NCBI GenBank assembly: GCA_024278275.1
Contig: JAJRTN010000071.1
Span: forward strand, 1-62,344
Origin: Candidatus Hydrogenedentota bacterium
GTDB taxonomy: Bacteria; Hydrogenedentota; Hydrogenedentia; Hydrogenedentales; JAJRTN01
DNA length: 62,344 bases
Direction of reading: 5' to 3'
Below, in pieces: positions 1 to 7,387 of the stretch; within the stretch, counting starts at the first letter, position 1; the number at the start of each line of letters is the position of its first letter. The translations under genes were made by a program, and so were the position numbers. Under the pieces are notes generated by a model that was not told where the DNA came from, made no database searches, and was given only the letters and a program-made list of their open reading frames with translations.

Positions 1-158
1 AGGGAGACGCCGCCCACGGTCATGGCCACGAGAGCGCTGGCGGCCGCGCCAAGAAGGAAGCGGTAGAGCCCGGCTTCCAGGGCGGGCAAACGCCACGAAG
101 CGGGCGCCGGCAAACGTCCGACGGCGAACACCGAGAGCAGTATCAAGAGCAGGGTCAT
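1..158 (-). CDS. Partial membrane protein, N-terminal part only
   Basis: Only the first 52 or so codons lie in the window and the C-terminus runs off the left edge. The ATG at 158-156 is preceded by a good ribosome site (GGGGAGG). The visible protein begins MTLLLILLSVFAVGRL, a hydrophobic segment. A second hydrophobic stretch (LLGAAASALVAMTVGG) follows at about residues 35-50, so it is probably an integral membrane protein. The family cannot be named from this fragment. It is divergent from the htrA-like gene on the plus strand. Confidence 0.6.
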   Translation of the reverse strand, partial: MTLLLILLSVFAVGRLPAPASWRLPALEAGLYRFLLGAAASALVAMTVGGVS

Positions 159-291
159 GGGGCCTCCCCGTAAGCATCCATGGCCGCCACGATATCACGC
201 CCCAACCCGTCACTTCACGGGCGCGGGGCTTCCAAAGGGTCTCCAGGAGAAGCATCCGTAACCGGCTTTTCGGTGGTGAGGTCATATGGAC

Positions 292-297
292 TATACT
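292..297 (+). promoter_or_regulatory. Possible -10 element for the htrA-like gene
   Basis: TATACT lies about 48 bases upstream of the proposed TTG start at 345. The hexamer 17 bases further upstream (TTCGGT) is a poor -35 match, so this is a weak call based on the -10 element alone. Confidence 0.3.
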
Positions 298-344
298 GGG
301 TCCCCTTTGGAGTGAAAGCCTGGAACCGGAAAAGGAGCCGTGTT

Positions 345-1049
345 TTGCATAATAAGTTGATTCGGACGCGCCACGGGGCGCTCTTTATCCTGGTGGGTCT
401 GGCCTTTCCGCTGGCAGGATGTGTCACGATGGGCGGCGGGGCGCAATCCGCCGTGCTGCGCGCCAAGGACAAGGTCGCTCCCGCGCTGGTGCATATTCGG
501 CCCGTGAAGGAAGTGTTCTCCCGGGGCGAACGCCAGGAAGTATCGTTGATCGGCAGCGGTTTTCTGATTTCGCCCGATGGTTACGTGGTGACCAACGAAC
601 ATGTGGCGGGCCAAAGCGAGATGGTGAAGTGCGTGCTGAGTGACAAAACCCAGGTTGACGCGGAGGTGGTGGGTACCGACCCCTATACGGACCTGGCGGT
701 GTTGAAGCTGCGCGTGGACCGGCAACTGCCTCATGTCTCCTTCGGTTCCTCGGCGGCCCTCGAGGCGGGGGACATGGTTCTGGCCCTGGGCAGCCCCCAG
801 GGCTTGGCGCGTTCCGTGTCGCTGGGTATCGTCAGCGTGACCGACCGCTACCTGGAGGATTCCCGTCTCCGGCTTGCCCCGTATAACAATTGGATCCAGA
901 CGGACGCGGCCATCAACCCCGGTAACAGCGGCGGTCCCCTGGTGAACCTTCGGGGGGAGGTGGTGGGCGTGAACGCCCGGGTTCTGCGCGGCGCGGAAAA
1001 CGTGGGTTTCGCCATTCCCTCCGACGTGGCCCGCGAGGTGGTCGAATAG
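345..1049 (+). CDS. HtrA/DegP-like trypsin-family serine protease, lipoprotein, protease-domain part (ends at in-frame TAG)
   Basis: This is the first part of an HtrA-type envelope protease that degrades or holds misfolded proteins. I chose the TTG at 345 because AAAGGAG sits 7 bases upstream. That start gives a lipoprotein signal with lipobox LAGC (Cys26). The catalytic triad is intact: His86 (NEHVAG), Asp116 (YTDLAVLK) and Ser195 (GNSGGP). An upstream ATG at 180 would add 55 unlikely residues. The reading frame ends at TAG 1047-1049, but the same frame stays open without a gap into the PDZ region (1104-1739). The codons right after TAG read IIATGRVRRSHLGLQ, the normal HtrA junction between protease and PDZ1. 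The gene is therefore one htrA interrupted by an amber codon, by mutation, sequence error or readthrough. Confidence 0.85.
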   Translation: MHNKLIRTRHGALFILVGLAFPLAGCVTMGGGAQSAVLRAKDKVAPALVHIRPVKEVFSRGERQEVSLIGSGFLISPDGYVVTNEHVAGQSEMVKCVLSDKTQVDAEVVGTDPYTDLAVLKLRVDRQLPHVSFGSSAALEAGDMVLALGSPQGLARSVSLGIVSVTDRYLEDSRLRLAPYNNWIQTDAAINPGNSGGPLVNLRGEVVGVNARVLRGAENVGFAIPSDVAREVVE

Positions 1050-1103
1050 ATTATCGCCACGGGCCGTGTACGGCGAAGCCACCTTGGCCTTCAACTTCAG
1101 CAG

Positions 1104-1739
1104 ATGATGGCCCGTACCGACGATCCCGGCCGGGAGGGCGTGATCATCGCCGGGGTACAGCCCCTGTCACCGGCCGTGGCGGCGGGCATACGGCCCGGCG
1201 ACACGCTCCTCGCCGTGAATGGATCCCCAACCAACGCCCGCTTCGAGGAGGACCTGCCCGCGGTGCGCAAGCTGATAGCGGATCTGCCCATCGGCGAGGA
1301 GGCCACCCTTGTCCTTCTCCGCGGAACGGAACAGATCATTGTTCACGCACGCACGGAGGAGCTGAGTCAGCTTAAAGGCGATCAGCTCGAGTTCACGGAA
1401 TGGGCGTTCACGGCCTCGAGCCTGACCCCGGAGATCGTGCAGCGCGCGCGCCTCGACTCGAATCACGGCGTATGGGTGTCCGGCGTACAACCCGGGGGCA
1501 CGGCCGCCCAGGCCGGCTTGCGCACGGGCGACATCATTCTGTGGGTGGACCAGAAGAACGTGGAGAACCTGTCCCAGTTCCGGCGCACCTACGAGGAACT
1601 GGTGGCCTCGGCCAAGCTCCGCGTCCTTCTCTACGTGAAGCAGGGCGCCCTTACCCGTTTCGTTCTCGTTAAGCAGGACGGGAACGGCGTCACCGTGGAA
1701 AATGCGCCGAGCGAAGGAGATTCGTCCCATGCTGAGTAG
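1104..1739 (+). CDS. HtrA-like protease, C-terminal PDZ part (same frame, after the TAG)
   Basis: This is the continuation of the gene at 345-1049 in the identical frame; the open frame begins right after TAG 1049, and the ATG at 1104 is only the first available start. It encodes two PDZ-like modules. The first contains GVQPLSPAVAAGIRPGDTLL and the second GVQPGGTAAQAGLRTGDIIL, both typical PDZ substrate-binding segments of HtrA proteases. It has no signal peptide of its own and no clear ribosome site, so it is unlikely to be a separate functional gene. Its 3' end overlaps the start of the next gene (ATG 1729), which suggests translational coupling within an operon. Confidence 0.75.
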   Translation: MMARTDDPGREGVIIAGVQPLSPAVAAGIRPGDTLLAVNGSPTNARFEEDLPAVRKLIADLPIGEEATLVLLRGTEQIIVHARTEELSQLKGDQLEFTEWAFTASSLTPEIVQRARLDSNHGVWVSGVQPGGTAAQAGLRTGDIILWVDQKNVENLSQFRRTYEELVASAKLRVLLYVKQGALTRFVLVKQDGNGVTVENAPSEGDSSHAE

Positions 1740-3111
1740 TTTGATAGTCCTTGCCGCGCTCACGACGCAGACCGCCGCCGCCCCGGGCCTTTCCCAGGCC
1801 GTGCTCAAGGGCGCCTATGAGCAGGTCACCCCCGCCATGTGCCTCGTTCGCTACTCCAGCGAGATCACGAATCCCGCCAGCGGCCAGGTTTCCCGGCGTG
1901 ACAGCAGCGCCGTGGGCCTGCTGGTCTCAGCCGACGGACTCGTCATGGCCCATGGACACATGGTACTCGACAACGCACGGCCTTTCAGCATCACGGTCAC
2001 CGTGGGCTGGGGCGAGGATGAAAAGGAATACGACGCGGTTCTCTTGCGGAAACCGGATGACATCAACGTGGTCTTCCTGCGCATCGAAGGCGCGGATCAT
2101 CCCCCTTTCCCCTATGTCCGCTTCGCGCGGGAAACCGCTTTGGACGTGGGGTCCCCCGTGGCCCTTTTCGGGGTGCTCCCCGAGGCCCTGGACAATGTGC
2201 GCGCACTGCGCGTGGCCTATGTCGGCGCGATACTCCAAAAACCCCGCACCACCTACTGCCTCGACGCGCCGGTCAGTTTCGGCTACGTGGGTGGTCCCGT
2301 GATCAACAGCCGGGGCCGGGTCGTGGGCGTTCTCGGATTCGATCTCAGCCCCGGTGAAGGCGGCGAGTTGCATACCCGCAGCGGCTACCCCCTTATCTAC
2401 CAGGCCGCCCTGTTCCGCAAGTATATCGCCAACCCGCCGGGCGACAAGGCGGTGGACGACAAGACGCCCGACGCGTGGCTTGGGGTTTACACCCAGCCCC
2501 TCACGGAAGACCTGGCCGCCTACTGGGGTTTGCGCGACGAAGGCGGCCTGGTGGTGAGCACGGTGGTGGCGGGTTCTCCGGCGCGGGCGGCCGGTCTCCT
2601 TTCGGGCGACGTGATCACCGCCTTCGACGGCACCCCCATCAAGGCCCGGGTCGACCGGGACGTGATGGCCTTCACCAAGCTGGTCCGGGATACGGGACCG
2701 GGCAAGCAGGTTAATATCAGGGTTCTGCGGAACGGCGAACCCAAAACCATTACCGTTGAACTGGGCATACGGCCCCCGTCGAGCCGCGATGCCGGTGAAT
2801 ATGAGGACAAGGTCCTGGGGCTTACCGCCCGGGAAATCACCACGGACGTGCGCATCGCCCTCAACCTGCCCGAGGATGTGAAAGGCGTGATTGTTCGCCG
2901 CGTGAAGTCAGGCGGTTCGGCGCAACTGGCCCGCATACGGCCCGGCGTGATCATCCTCTCCGTAGGCGATTACGGTATCGAGAGCCTGGACGACCTTAAA
3001 GCGGCCGTGGCCAAGCTCGCCGAAACCAAGCCGAAAGAGGTGTCCATTTTCGCCCGTTTCGGCCCGGGCACGGGTTTCTTTCGTCTCGAACCACGCTGGA
3101 ACGACAAGTAG
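1729..3111 (+). CDS. HtrA-like PDZ protein with degenerate active site (probable pseudoprotease)
   Basis: This 460-residue exported protein starts at ATG 1729, with GAAGGAGA upstream and a short signal peptide (MLSSLIVLAALTTQTAAA). Residues about 20-220 have the trypsin-like fold of HtrA proteins, but the Ser loop GNSGGP is replaced by GYVGGP, with Val187 where the nucleophile should be. Histidines (75, 77) and aspartates (110, 111) remain near the other triad positions. Two PDZ domains follow (GSPARAAGLLSGDVITAF and a second ending near GVIILSVGDYGIESLDDL). It overlaps the 3' end of the active-protease gene by 11 bases. It probably acts as a chaperone-like or regulatory partner rather than a protease; that role is inference. 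Confidence 0.8.
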   Translation: MLSSLIVLAALTTQTAAAPGLSQAVLKGAYEQVTPAMCLVRYSSEITNPASGQVSRRDSSAVGLLVSADGLVMAHGHMVLDNARPFSITVTVGWGEDEKEYDAVLLRKPDDINVVFLRIEGADHPPFPYVRFARETALDVGSPVALFGVLPEALDNVRALRVAYVGAILQKPRTTYCLDAPVSFGYVGGPVINSRGRVVGVLGFDLSPGEGGELHTRSGYPLIYQAALFRKYIANPPGDKAVDDKTPDAWLGVYTQPLTEDLAAYWGLRDEGGLVVSTVVAGSPARAAGLLSGDVITAFDGTPIKARVDRDVMAFTKLVRDTGPGKQVNIRVLRNGEPKTITVELGIRPPSSRDAGEYEDKVLGLTAREITTDVRIALNLPEDVKGVIVRRVKSGGSAQLARIRPGVIILSVGDYGIESLDDLKAAVAKLAETKPKEVSIFARFGPGTGFFRLEPRWNDK

Positions 3112-3140
3112 GCATGCCGCAAGCGTTATGGGGCAGCTTG

Positions 3141-3193
3141 AACCTGACCCGGCGCAGCCGGAATCATCTCCGCGGAGAACCGTGGTTCCGAAG
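3141..3193. repeat. Dispersed intergenic repeats (two short families)
   Basis: Bases 3141-3165 (AACCTGACCCGGCGCAGCCG and following) match the reverse complement of 24938-24962 with a few differences. Bases 3174-3193, GGAGAACCGTGGTTCCGAAG, recur exactly at 44201-44220 and centre on the palindrome GAACCGTGGTTC. The position is between convergent genes. Confidence 0.7.
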
Positions 3194-3196
3194 CAT

Positions 3197-3262
3197 GGTG
3201 GGCCTTGGCCCACCATGGCCCCCTTTCCAAGGGAGGCTGTTTCGTCGTCAGGGTTTCAGTCC
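3197..3262. repeat. Mosaic palindromic repeat copy (GGTGGGCCTTGGCCCACC type)
   Basis: The perfect palindrome GGTGGGCCTTGGCCCACC lies at 3197-3214, with three more paired bases on each side. The downstream 48 bases (3215-3262) are closely similar to the spacer at 13924-13971. The second palindrome present in the 13.9 kb copy is missing here, so this looks like a truncated element. The position is just beyond the PDZ protein stop and before the convergent HD-GYP gene. Confidence 0.75.
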
Positions 3263-3308
3263 AGGCGGTTCTTCGACTTGCCGGGAACGGCCTTTTTGCC
3301 AATGGCGC

Positions 3309-5042
3309 TTACGGCGTCGGAGCGGCGGGCGTGGGACTGTAGCCGCCGCTGGCGCTGACCCGTTCCCCGAAATAGGCGTCGTTCTTGAACCCAAGGCGAA
3401 TGGTGCGGTGACACACGTGGCACTCGAAGGTGTCGCCGACCTCCTTATCCTCCGGCGTGCGGATATGGGTGCTGCAGAAAGGGCAGGCCACGCTCTTCTC
3501 GTCCGTGGCGTAGTAATCCTGCAGAACCTGGTCTATCTTGCCGCCCCGGTAAGCCTTGAGCAACGCATCCACGACCTCCGGGTCGAACTGGGTGCCCCGG
3601 CCTTCCTCGATGATGCTGATTCCTTTCTCGGCGGGAAATCCCTTGCGGTAGGGACGGTTGCTGGTGAGGGCGTCGAAGGTATCGGCCACGGCGACCACGC
3701 GGCCCTCGATGGGAATCTTGTCGCCCGCCAGCTTGTAGGGGTAGCCCTTTCCATCCCAACGTTCGTGATGGTAGAGGCAGTAGGGGATGAGGGGATGGAG
3801 GAACTTGATGTCCCGCATCATTTCGGCGCCCCGCTCGGGGTGTACCTTGATCTGCTCGTACTCCTCGTCGGTGAGCTTGCTGGCCTTGAGCAGGATGCCG
3901 TCGGGCACGGCGATCTTGCCCACGTCATGGAGCACCACGCCCATGCGGACTTCTTCGAGCTTCTCTTCCGTCCAGCCCATCTCGCGGGCGATGGCCAGGG
4001 TGAAGTTGGTCACACGCCAGGTGTGGCCCACCGTGTAGTGATCGCGCATTTCCACGGCGTTGGCCAGACCGATAAGCATGTCATTATAGGCCCGCTTCTG
4101 ACCTTCCCAGAATTGGACGTTGCGGATGGCCGTGGCGGCGCCCCCCGCCAGGGCCACCAACAGCTCCAGGTCGCCGGTAACGAAGGCGTTGGTGGTACCC
4201 CGTGTATCGACATAGATGACGCCCAGGCAAAGATCCTGGTGCGTAAGCGGCACGCACATGGCGGAGGAGATGTTCTGCGAGAAAATACTGGCCCCGGCCT
4301 CGAAGCGCGCATCGCCCGCGGCATCGTAGGTAATCACCGCCTCCCCCTTTTCGAGGGCCCGGTTCACGATGGTTTGACTGATGGTGATGTCCTGGTCCTG
4401 CTGACCGGACTTGATGTACTCCGTGACCAGCTCGCCCGTGTCCTCGTCTTTCAGGATGATCACACCGTTGTGGGCGTGGACCAGGGTGAAGATCTGGTCC
4501 ATGGTCTTTTCCAGAAGCCGCTTGAGGTTCTGCTCGCTGCTAATCGTGCGGAGCGCCTCGTAGACCGCCTGAAGACGCTCCTGCGTCTGCCGAAGCTGGT
4601 CCTCCGTGGCCGTGCTTTTGGGTGCCGCGAAAAAGGTCTCGTACACGTTGGCCGCATCGGCCGATTCAACGCGTTCATCCCCGCTTGCCGCAGCGAAACG
4701 CACCCCGCTGTCGCTCTTAACCGCGGGGGGCGCGGGGGTCTCGGAGGGTACCGCCGTGGACTCGAAGCGAAGCTCCTGCGTGCCCATGCGAATCACGTCA
4801 CCGTGGGAAAGCTTGTATTCCAGAACCCGCCGATCCCCCACGAACGTGCCATTGCCGCTGCCCAAATCCCGCAGAATCGTGCCTTTGTCGCTCTGTTCAA
4901 TCAGTGCGTGCTTACGCGAGATCTGAAGGTCGTCCAGATGCAAATCGCTGTCGGGATTCCGGCCAATGGTAAGCCGGCCATCTATGGGGTATTCCCGTTC
5001 CCGCAGGGGCCCGGTAAGAACCACCAGTTTCTCCTCGCTCAT
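3309..5042 (-). CDS. FHA-GAF-HD-GYP signalling protein with C-terminal Cys4 zinc ribbon
   Basis: This 577-residue cytoplasmic protein starts at ATG 5042, with GAGGAG 7 bases upstream. Residues about 1-90 form an FHA phosphothreonine-binding domain (IGRNPDSDLHLDD, ISRKHALIE, GSGNGTFVG). A helical linker and a GAF sensor domain follow at about 165-320. An HD-GYP domain follows with HDVGKIAVPD and HHERWDGKGYP, the signatures of cyclic-di-GMP phosphodiesterases. The C-terminus has two Cys pairs (CPFC and CHVC), probably a zinc ribbon. The expected role is to link Ser/Thr phosphorylation and a small ligand to c-di-GMP breakdown. The exopolysaccharide operon lies divergently next door, a plausible c-di-GMP target, but that link is inference. 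Confidence 0.88.
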   Translation of the reverse strand: MSEEKLVVLTGPLREREYPIDGRLTIGRNPDSDLHLDDLQISRKHALIEQSDKGTILRDLGSGNGTFVGDRRVLEYKLSHGDVIRMGTQELRFESTAVPSETPAPPAVKSDSGVRFAAASGDERVESADAANVYETFFAAPKSTATEDQLRQTQERLQAVYEALRTISSEQNLKRLLEKTMDQIFTLVHAHNGVIILKDEDTGELVTEYIKSGQQDQDITISQTIVNRALEKGEAVITYDAAGDARFEAGASIFSQNISSAMCVPLTHQDLCLGVIYVDTRGTTNAFVTGDLELLVALAGGAATAIRNVQFWEGQKRAYNDMLIGLANAVEMRDHYTVGHTWRVTNFTLAIAREMGWTEEKLEEVRMGVVLHDVGKIAVPDGILLKASKLTDEEYEQIKVHPERGAEMMRDIKFLHPLIPYCLYHHERWDGKGYPYKLAGDKIPIEGRVVAVADTFDALTSNRPYRKGFPAEKGISIIEEGRGTQFDPEVVDALLKAYRGGKIDQVLQDYYATDEKSVACPFCSTHIRTPEDKEVGDTFECHVCHRTIRLGFKNDAYFGERVSASGGYSPTPAAPTP

Positions 5043-5173
5043 GGGGCATCTCCTCGCTGTACCTTCGTGCGGGCCTTCCACGGGGAACGGGTGCGACCCT
5101 CTTCAAACCATCTTATAGCATGAATAGCCCTTGAAGCCAAATCATGCCCTTGGCAAAAGGTTTTTGCCGCCGG

Positions 5174-5347
5174 GAAATTCCGTGCAGATGGTCACGAAAA
5201 CATGCTTGCCCCACCTTCCCGTCACCGTCGTCCCCCGGCGAAGGCGAAGCTCCATGATAATGTATCCGCGGATGGCGCAGATGAACGCCGATTCTCCCGT
5301 TCCCACGCAGGGCGTGAAAAAGGGCGAAGGGTGGGCCTTGGCCCACC
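5174..5347. repeat. Composite intergenic repeat block in the 5.1-5.7 kb gap
   Basis: There are three parts. Bases 5174-5201 (ending ATGGTCACGAAAAC) recur at 45099-45124 and, inverted, at 62071-62096. Bases 5228-5316 match the reverse complement of 14002-14090. Bases 5330-5347 are the palindrome GGTGGGCCTTGGCCCACC. The last two parts, with 13 bases between them, form a unit of about 120 bp whose inverted copy is 13973-14090. I see no gene in 5082-5428. Confidence 0.75.
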
Positions 5348-5428
5348 CTGCTTCACCATGGAGCGCCCTGTTGGCGCGGAACACGTGCTGCCAACGGGCC
5401 TGCAGGAGTACACCCCCACCGCCAAATG

Positions 5429-5457
5429 TTGACACTTCGGCAGTACTCGTCTAAAAT
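5429..5457 (+). promoter_or_regulatory. Strong sigma70-type promoter of the exopolysaccharide operon
   Basis: TTGACA (5429-5434), a 17-base spacer and TAAAAT (5452-5457) make an almost consensus promoter. The nearest downstream gene on this strand is the ExeA-like ATPase at 5734, so transcription would produce a leader of about 270 bases. No other promoter of this quality is seen before the operon. Confidence 0.75.
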
Positions 5458-5459
5458 GA

Positions 5460-5489
5460 GGAATACGGGGATGGCATATCCCGTATTCC
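5460..5489 (+). promoter_or_regulatory. Hairpin at the very start of the operon leader
   Basis: The arms GGAATACGGG (5460-5469) and CCCGTATTCC (5480-5489) pair perfectly over 10 bp around a 10-base loop. This begins right at the expected transcription start, so the mRNA would open with a stable 5' stem. It could protect the 5' end or be part of a longer regulatory leader. The rest of the leader (5490-5733) holds a T-rich run near 5610-5620 and no recognised riboswitch. Confidence 0.5.
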
Positions 5490-5733
5490 GCCCATCCTCG
5501 GCACGGCAAAGACGAAGCGTGTTCGTTTTTGCTTTGAAGCGTTGGCGAATCACCGGTGTTCCATCAGTGGATGGAAGACCGAGCGGTTTGCCGTGCGTCG
5601 GCATGGTTGGTGTATTTTTTTCTTGGGCCAAACAGGGACGTGCAGACCCGGCGGTTTCGGCCCGTGGCTCTCACGGAAAAGGCGGTGTTGCCGGCCCGGT
5701 GGGCGGTAATGCCGGCCTCTCCAGGCGGCACGC

Positions 5734-6750
5734 ATGGACGAAACGCAAGCACATATCGAGTTCCTCGGCCTCCGTGAACAACCTTTCGCGCCCACGGCCG
5801 ATCCTGTTTATTTCTATGCGACTCGCGAGCACAAGGAGTGCCTGTTCCGCCTGTGGAACAGCATTGATTCGGGCCATGGCATTGCCGTGGTATTGGGCAA
5901 CTACGGCACGGGAAAAACCACGCTGCTGCGCAAGCTCATCACCGGCATGGCCGCTGATCCCGAGCGATACCACGCGGCGGTAATCGGCTCCCCCATCCCT
6001 TCGTGGACGAGCTTCGCCCTGCTTGAGAACATCGTCGCCCAGTTTGGCTTGCGCCCTTCGACCCCGTCTTACGTGGCCTACATGGATGCCCTGAACCGGC
6101 ACCTGCTGGCCAACCGAAACCGTATCTGCACCCTTATTATCGACGATGCCCAGAACCTGAACAAACGGGGACAGCTTGAACTCTTGCGGCTGGTGCAGAA
6201 CCTGGAGACCCAACAGCGAAAATTGCTCAACCTGGTGCTGTTCTCGCAGCTTGAGTGGGCGGAGGTGTTGCGCGCCGCGCCGAATTTCCATCAGCGCGTA
6301 AACCTCACCTATACGCTTGGCGCCATCCAGTTTGAGGAAACCCGCCAGTTTATCGCGTTCCGGCTGATGCAGGCGGGCGCGCGCGAGGACGAAGGCCCCA
6401 CCTTCGAGGAAGGCGCCCTTCGCGCCATACATGCCTATGCCGAGGGTATCCCCCGTGTCATCGTGACCCTGTGCCGTAACAGCCTCCTGGTGGCCTCACA
6501 GCTTCGGGAGCGGGTCATCACGGCGGACATGGTGCTTCACACCATCGACAAAACCACCTTGCCCGACCCCGAGAAACGGGTCCGGGTCGTAGCGGCCATC
6601 GCCGAGCATGCCGTGTCCGCCGACGGACAACGGGTTCAGACCCCCGCCGGGGAGGATCCGGGGTCACTGGACGCGCGCGCGCGTGATCAACGCGCGGCGC
6701 GTATACTGCTCCAGGCCGGACGTGAAAACCAAAGCGTGGAATCAGCATGA
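5734..6750 (+). CDS. ExeA/GspA-type AAA ATPase of the exopolysaccharide locus
   Basis: This 338-residue cytoplasmic AAA+ ATPase has Walker A GNYGTGKTT at about residues 53-61 and Walker B LIIDDAQNL near 133-141. The opening (HIEFLGLREQPFAPTADP) is typical of the ExeA family. Such ATPases occur in type II secretion and in exosortase-type polysaccharide loci, where they are thought to help place outer-membrane complexes. It is the first gene of the operon and its stop overlaps the next start (ATGA at 6747-6750). The next-but-one gene encodes a secretin-like pore, which fits an assembly role. No peptidoglycan-binding domain is seen C-terminally. Confidence 0.85.
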   Translation: MDETQAHIEFLGLREQPFAPTADPVYFYATREHKECLFRLWNSIDSGHGIAVVLGNYGTGKTTLLRKLITGMAADPERYHAAVIGSPIPSWTSFALLENIVAQFGLRPSTPSYVAYMDALNRHLLANRNRICTLIIDDAQNLNKRGQLELLRLVQNLETQQRKLLNLVLFSQLEWAEVLRAAPNFHQRVNLTYTLGAIQFEETRQFIAFRLMQAGAREDEGPTFEEGALRAIHAYAEGIPRVIVTLCRNSLLVASQLRERVITADMVLHTIDKTTLPDPEKRVRVVAAIAEHAVSADGQRVQTPAGEDPGSLDARARDQRAARILLQAGRENQSVESA

Positions 6751-7250
6751 GCGCCGAGGAAGCACAAGACAACGCCGCCCGGCAACTTGACGGCCCGGTA
6801 TCAAACGAACCCGATGCCATCGAAGGGAAGTTGATGGACCGCATCGGGCCGGATGCCCGGCTTGACAGCGGGATTCCCGAGGATCAGCGTGGGGGAGACC
6901 TCGATTTCGTGGAGATGAGCGGCATCACGCTTTCACCCCCCCTGCCCGACCCCAGCCCCGCCGACGCACCGTCCCCGAACGCGAATGATCCCCTTGGCTT
7001 TTACGAGGCCGGTGTGATCGACGTGGACGGGGCCATGGAGGCTGCCGCGGAAAAGACGGATCTATCCCCCGGAAAAATGCGTTCGCCGTCGGCCGACTCT
7101 TTCCGCGAAATCGCCGAAGGCCTGTCCGAACAGAACTTTGCCGGCGCGAAAACATCCACCGTCGAACCCGACGGCTCGCCGTCCTTACCGCGAACACCGG
7201 ACGCCCCCCCCTTCCCGCGACGCGGCCCGACGAGCGCAACGAGAACGTAG
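6747..7250 (+). CDS. Acidic/proline-rich N-terminal part of a membrane TPR protein (frame broken at a C8 run)
   Basis: The start overlaps the stop of the ExeA-like gene (ATGA). The first 150 or so residues are acidic, disordered and cytoplasmic in character. At 7204-7211 there is a run of eight C. Beyond it this frame turns into Arg-rich nonsense and stops at TAG 7250, while the -1 frame continues with the same acidic, Glu/Pro-rich composition (ATASASPIEKENEATEAAPE) into the gene at 7388-8581. The two pieces are therefore one gene of about 610 codons with one base lost at the C run. This may be an assembly error, phase variation or slippage. Confidence 0.75.
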   Translation: MSAEEAQDNAARQLDGPVSNEPDAIEGKLMDRIGPDARLDSGIPEDQRGGDLDFVEMSGITLSPPLPDPSPADAPSPNANDPLGFYEAGVIDVDGAMEAAAEKTDLSPGKMRSPSADSFREIAEGLSEQNFAGAKTSTVEPDGSPSLPRTPDAPPFPRRGPTSATRT

Positions 7251-7387
7251 CAGAGAGCACCCCAGAGGCAACGGCATCCGCTTCGCCCATCGAAAAGGAG
7301 AACGAGGCGACGGAGGCCGCACCGGAGGCCGGCGAACCGGACCTGGATGATTACCTGGACACGGTTGTTCCGGAGACGCCCCGCGGG

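Noticed and set aside
3114-5123. A 669-codon plus-strand frame opposite the HD-GYP gene
   Set aside because: It begins inside repeats, has no ribosome site, and the minus strand carries clear FHA, GAF and HD-GYP motifs.
5490-5733. A c-di-GMP (GEMM) riboswitch in the export operon leader
   Set aside because: A GGCAAAG segment is present near 5505, but the conserved core of GEMM aptamers (GGGACGCAAAGCC with GNRA-type partners) could not be laid out.
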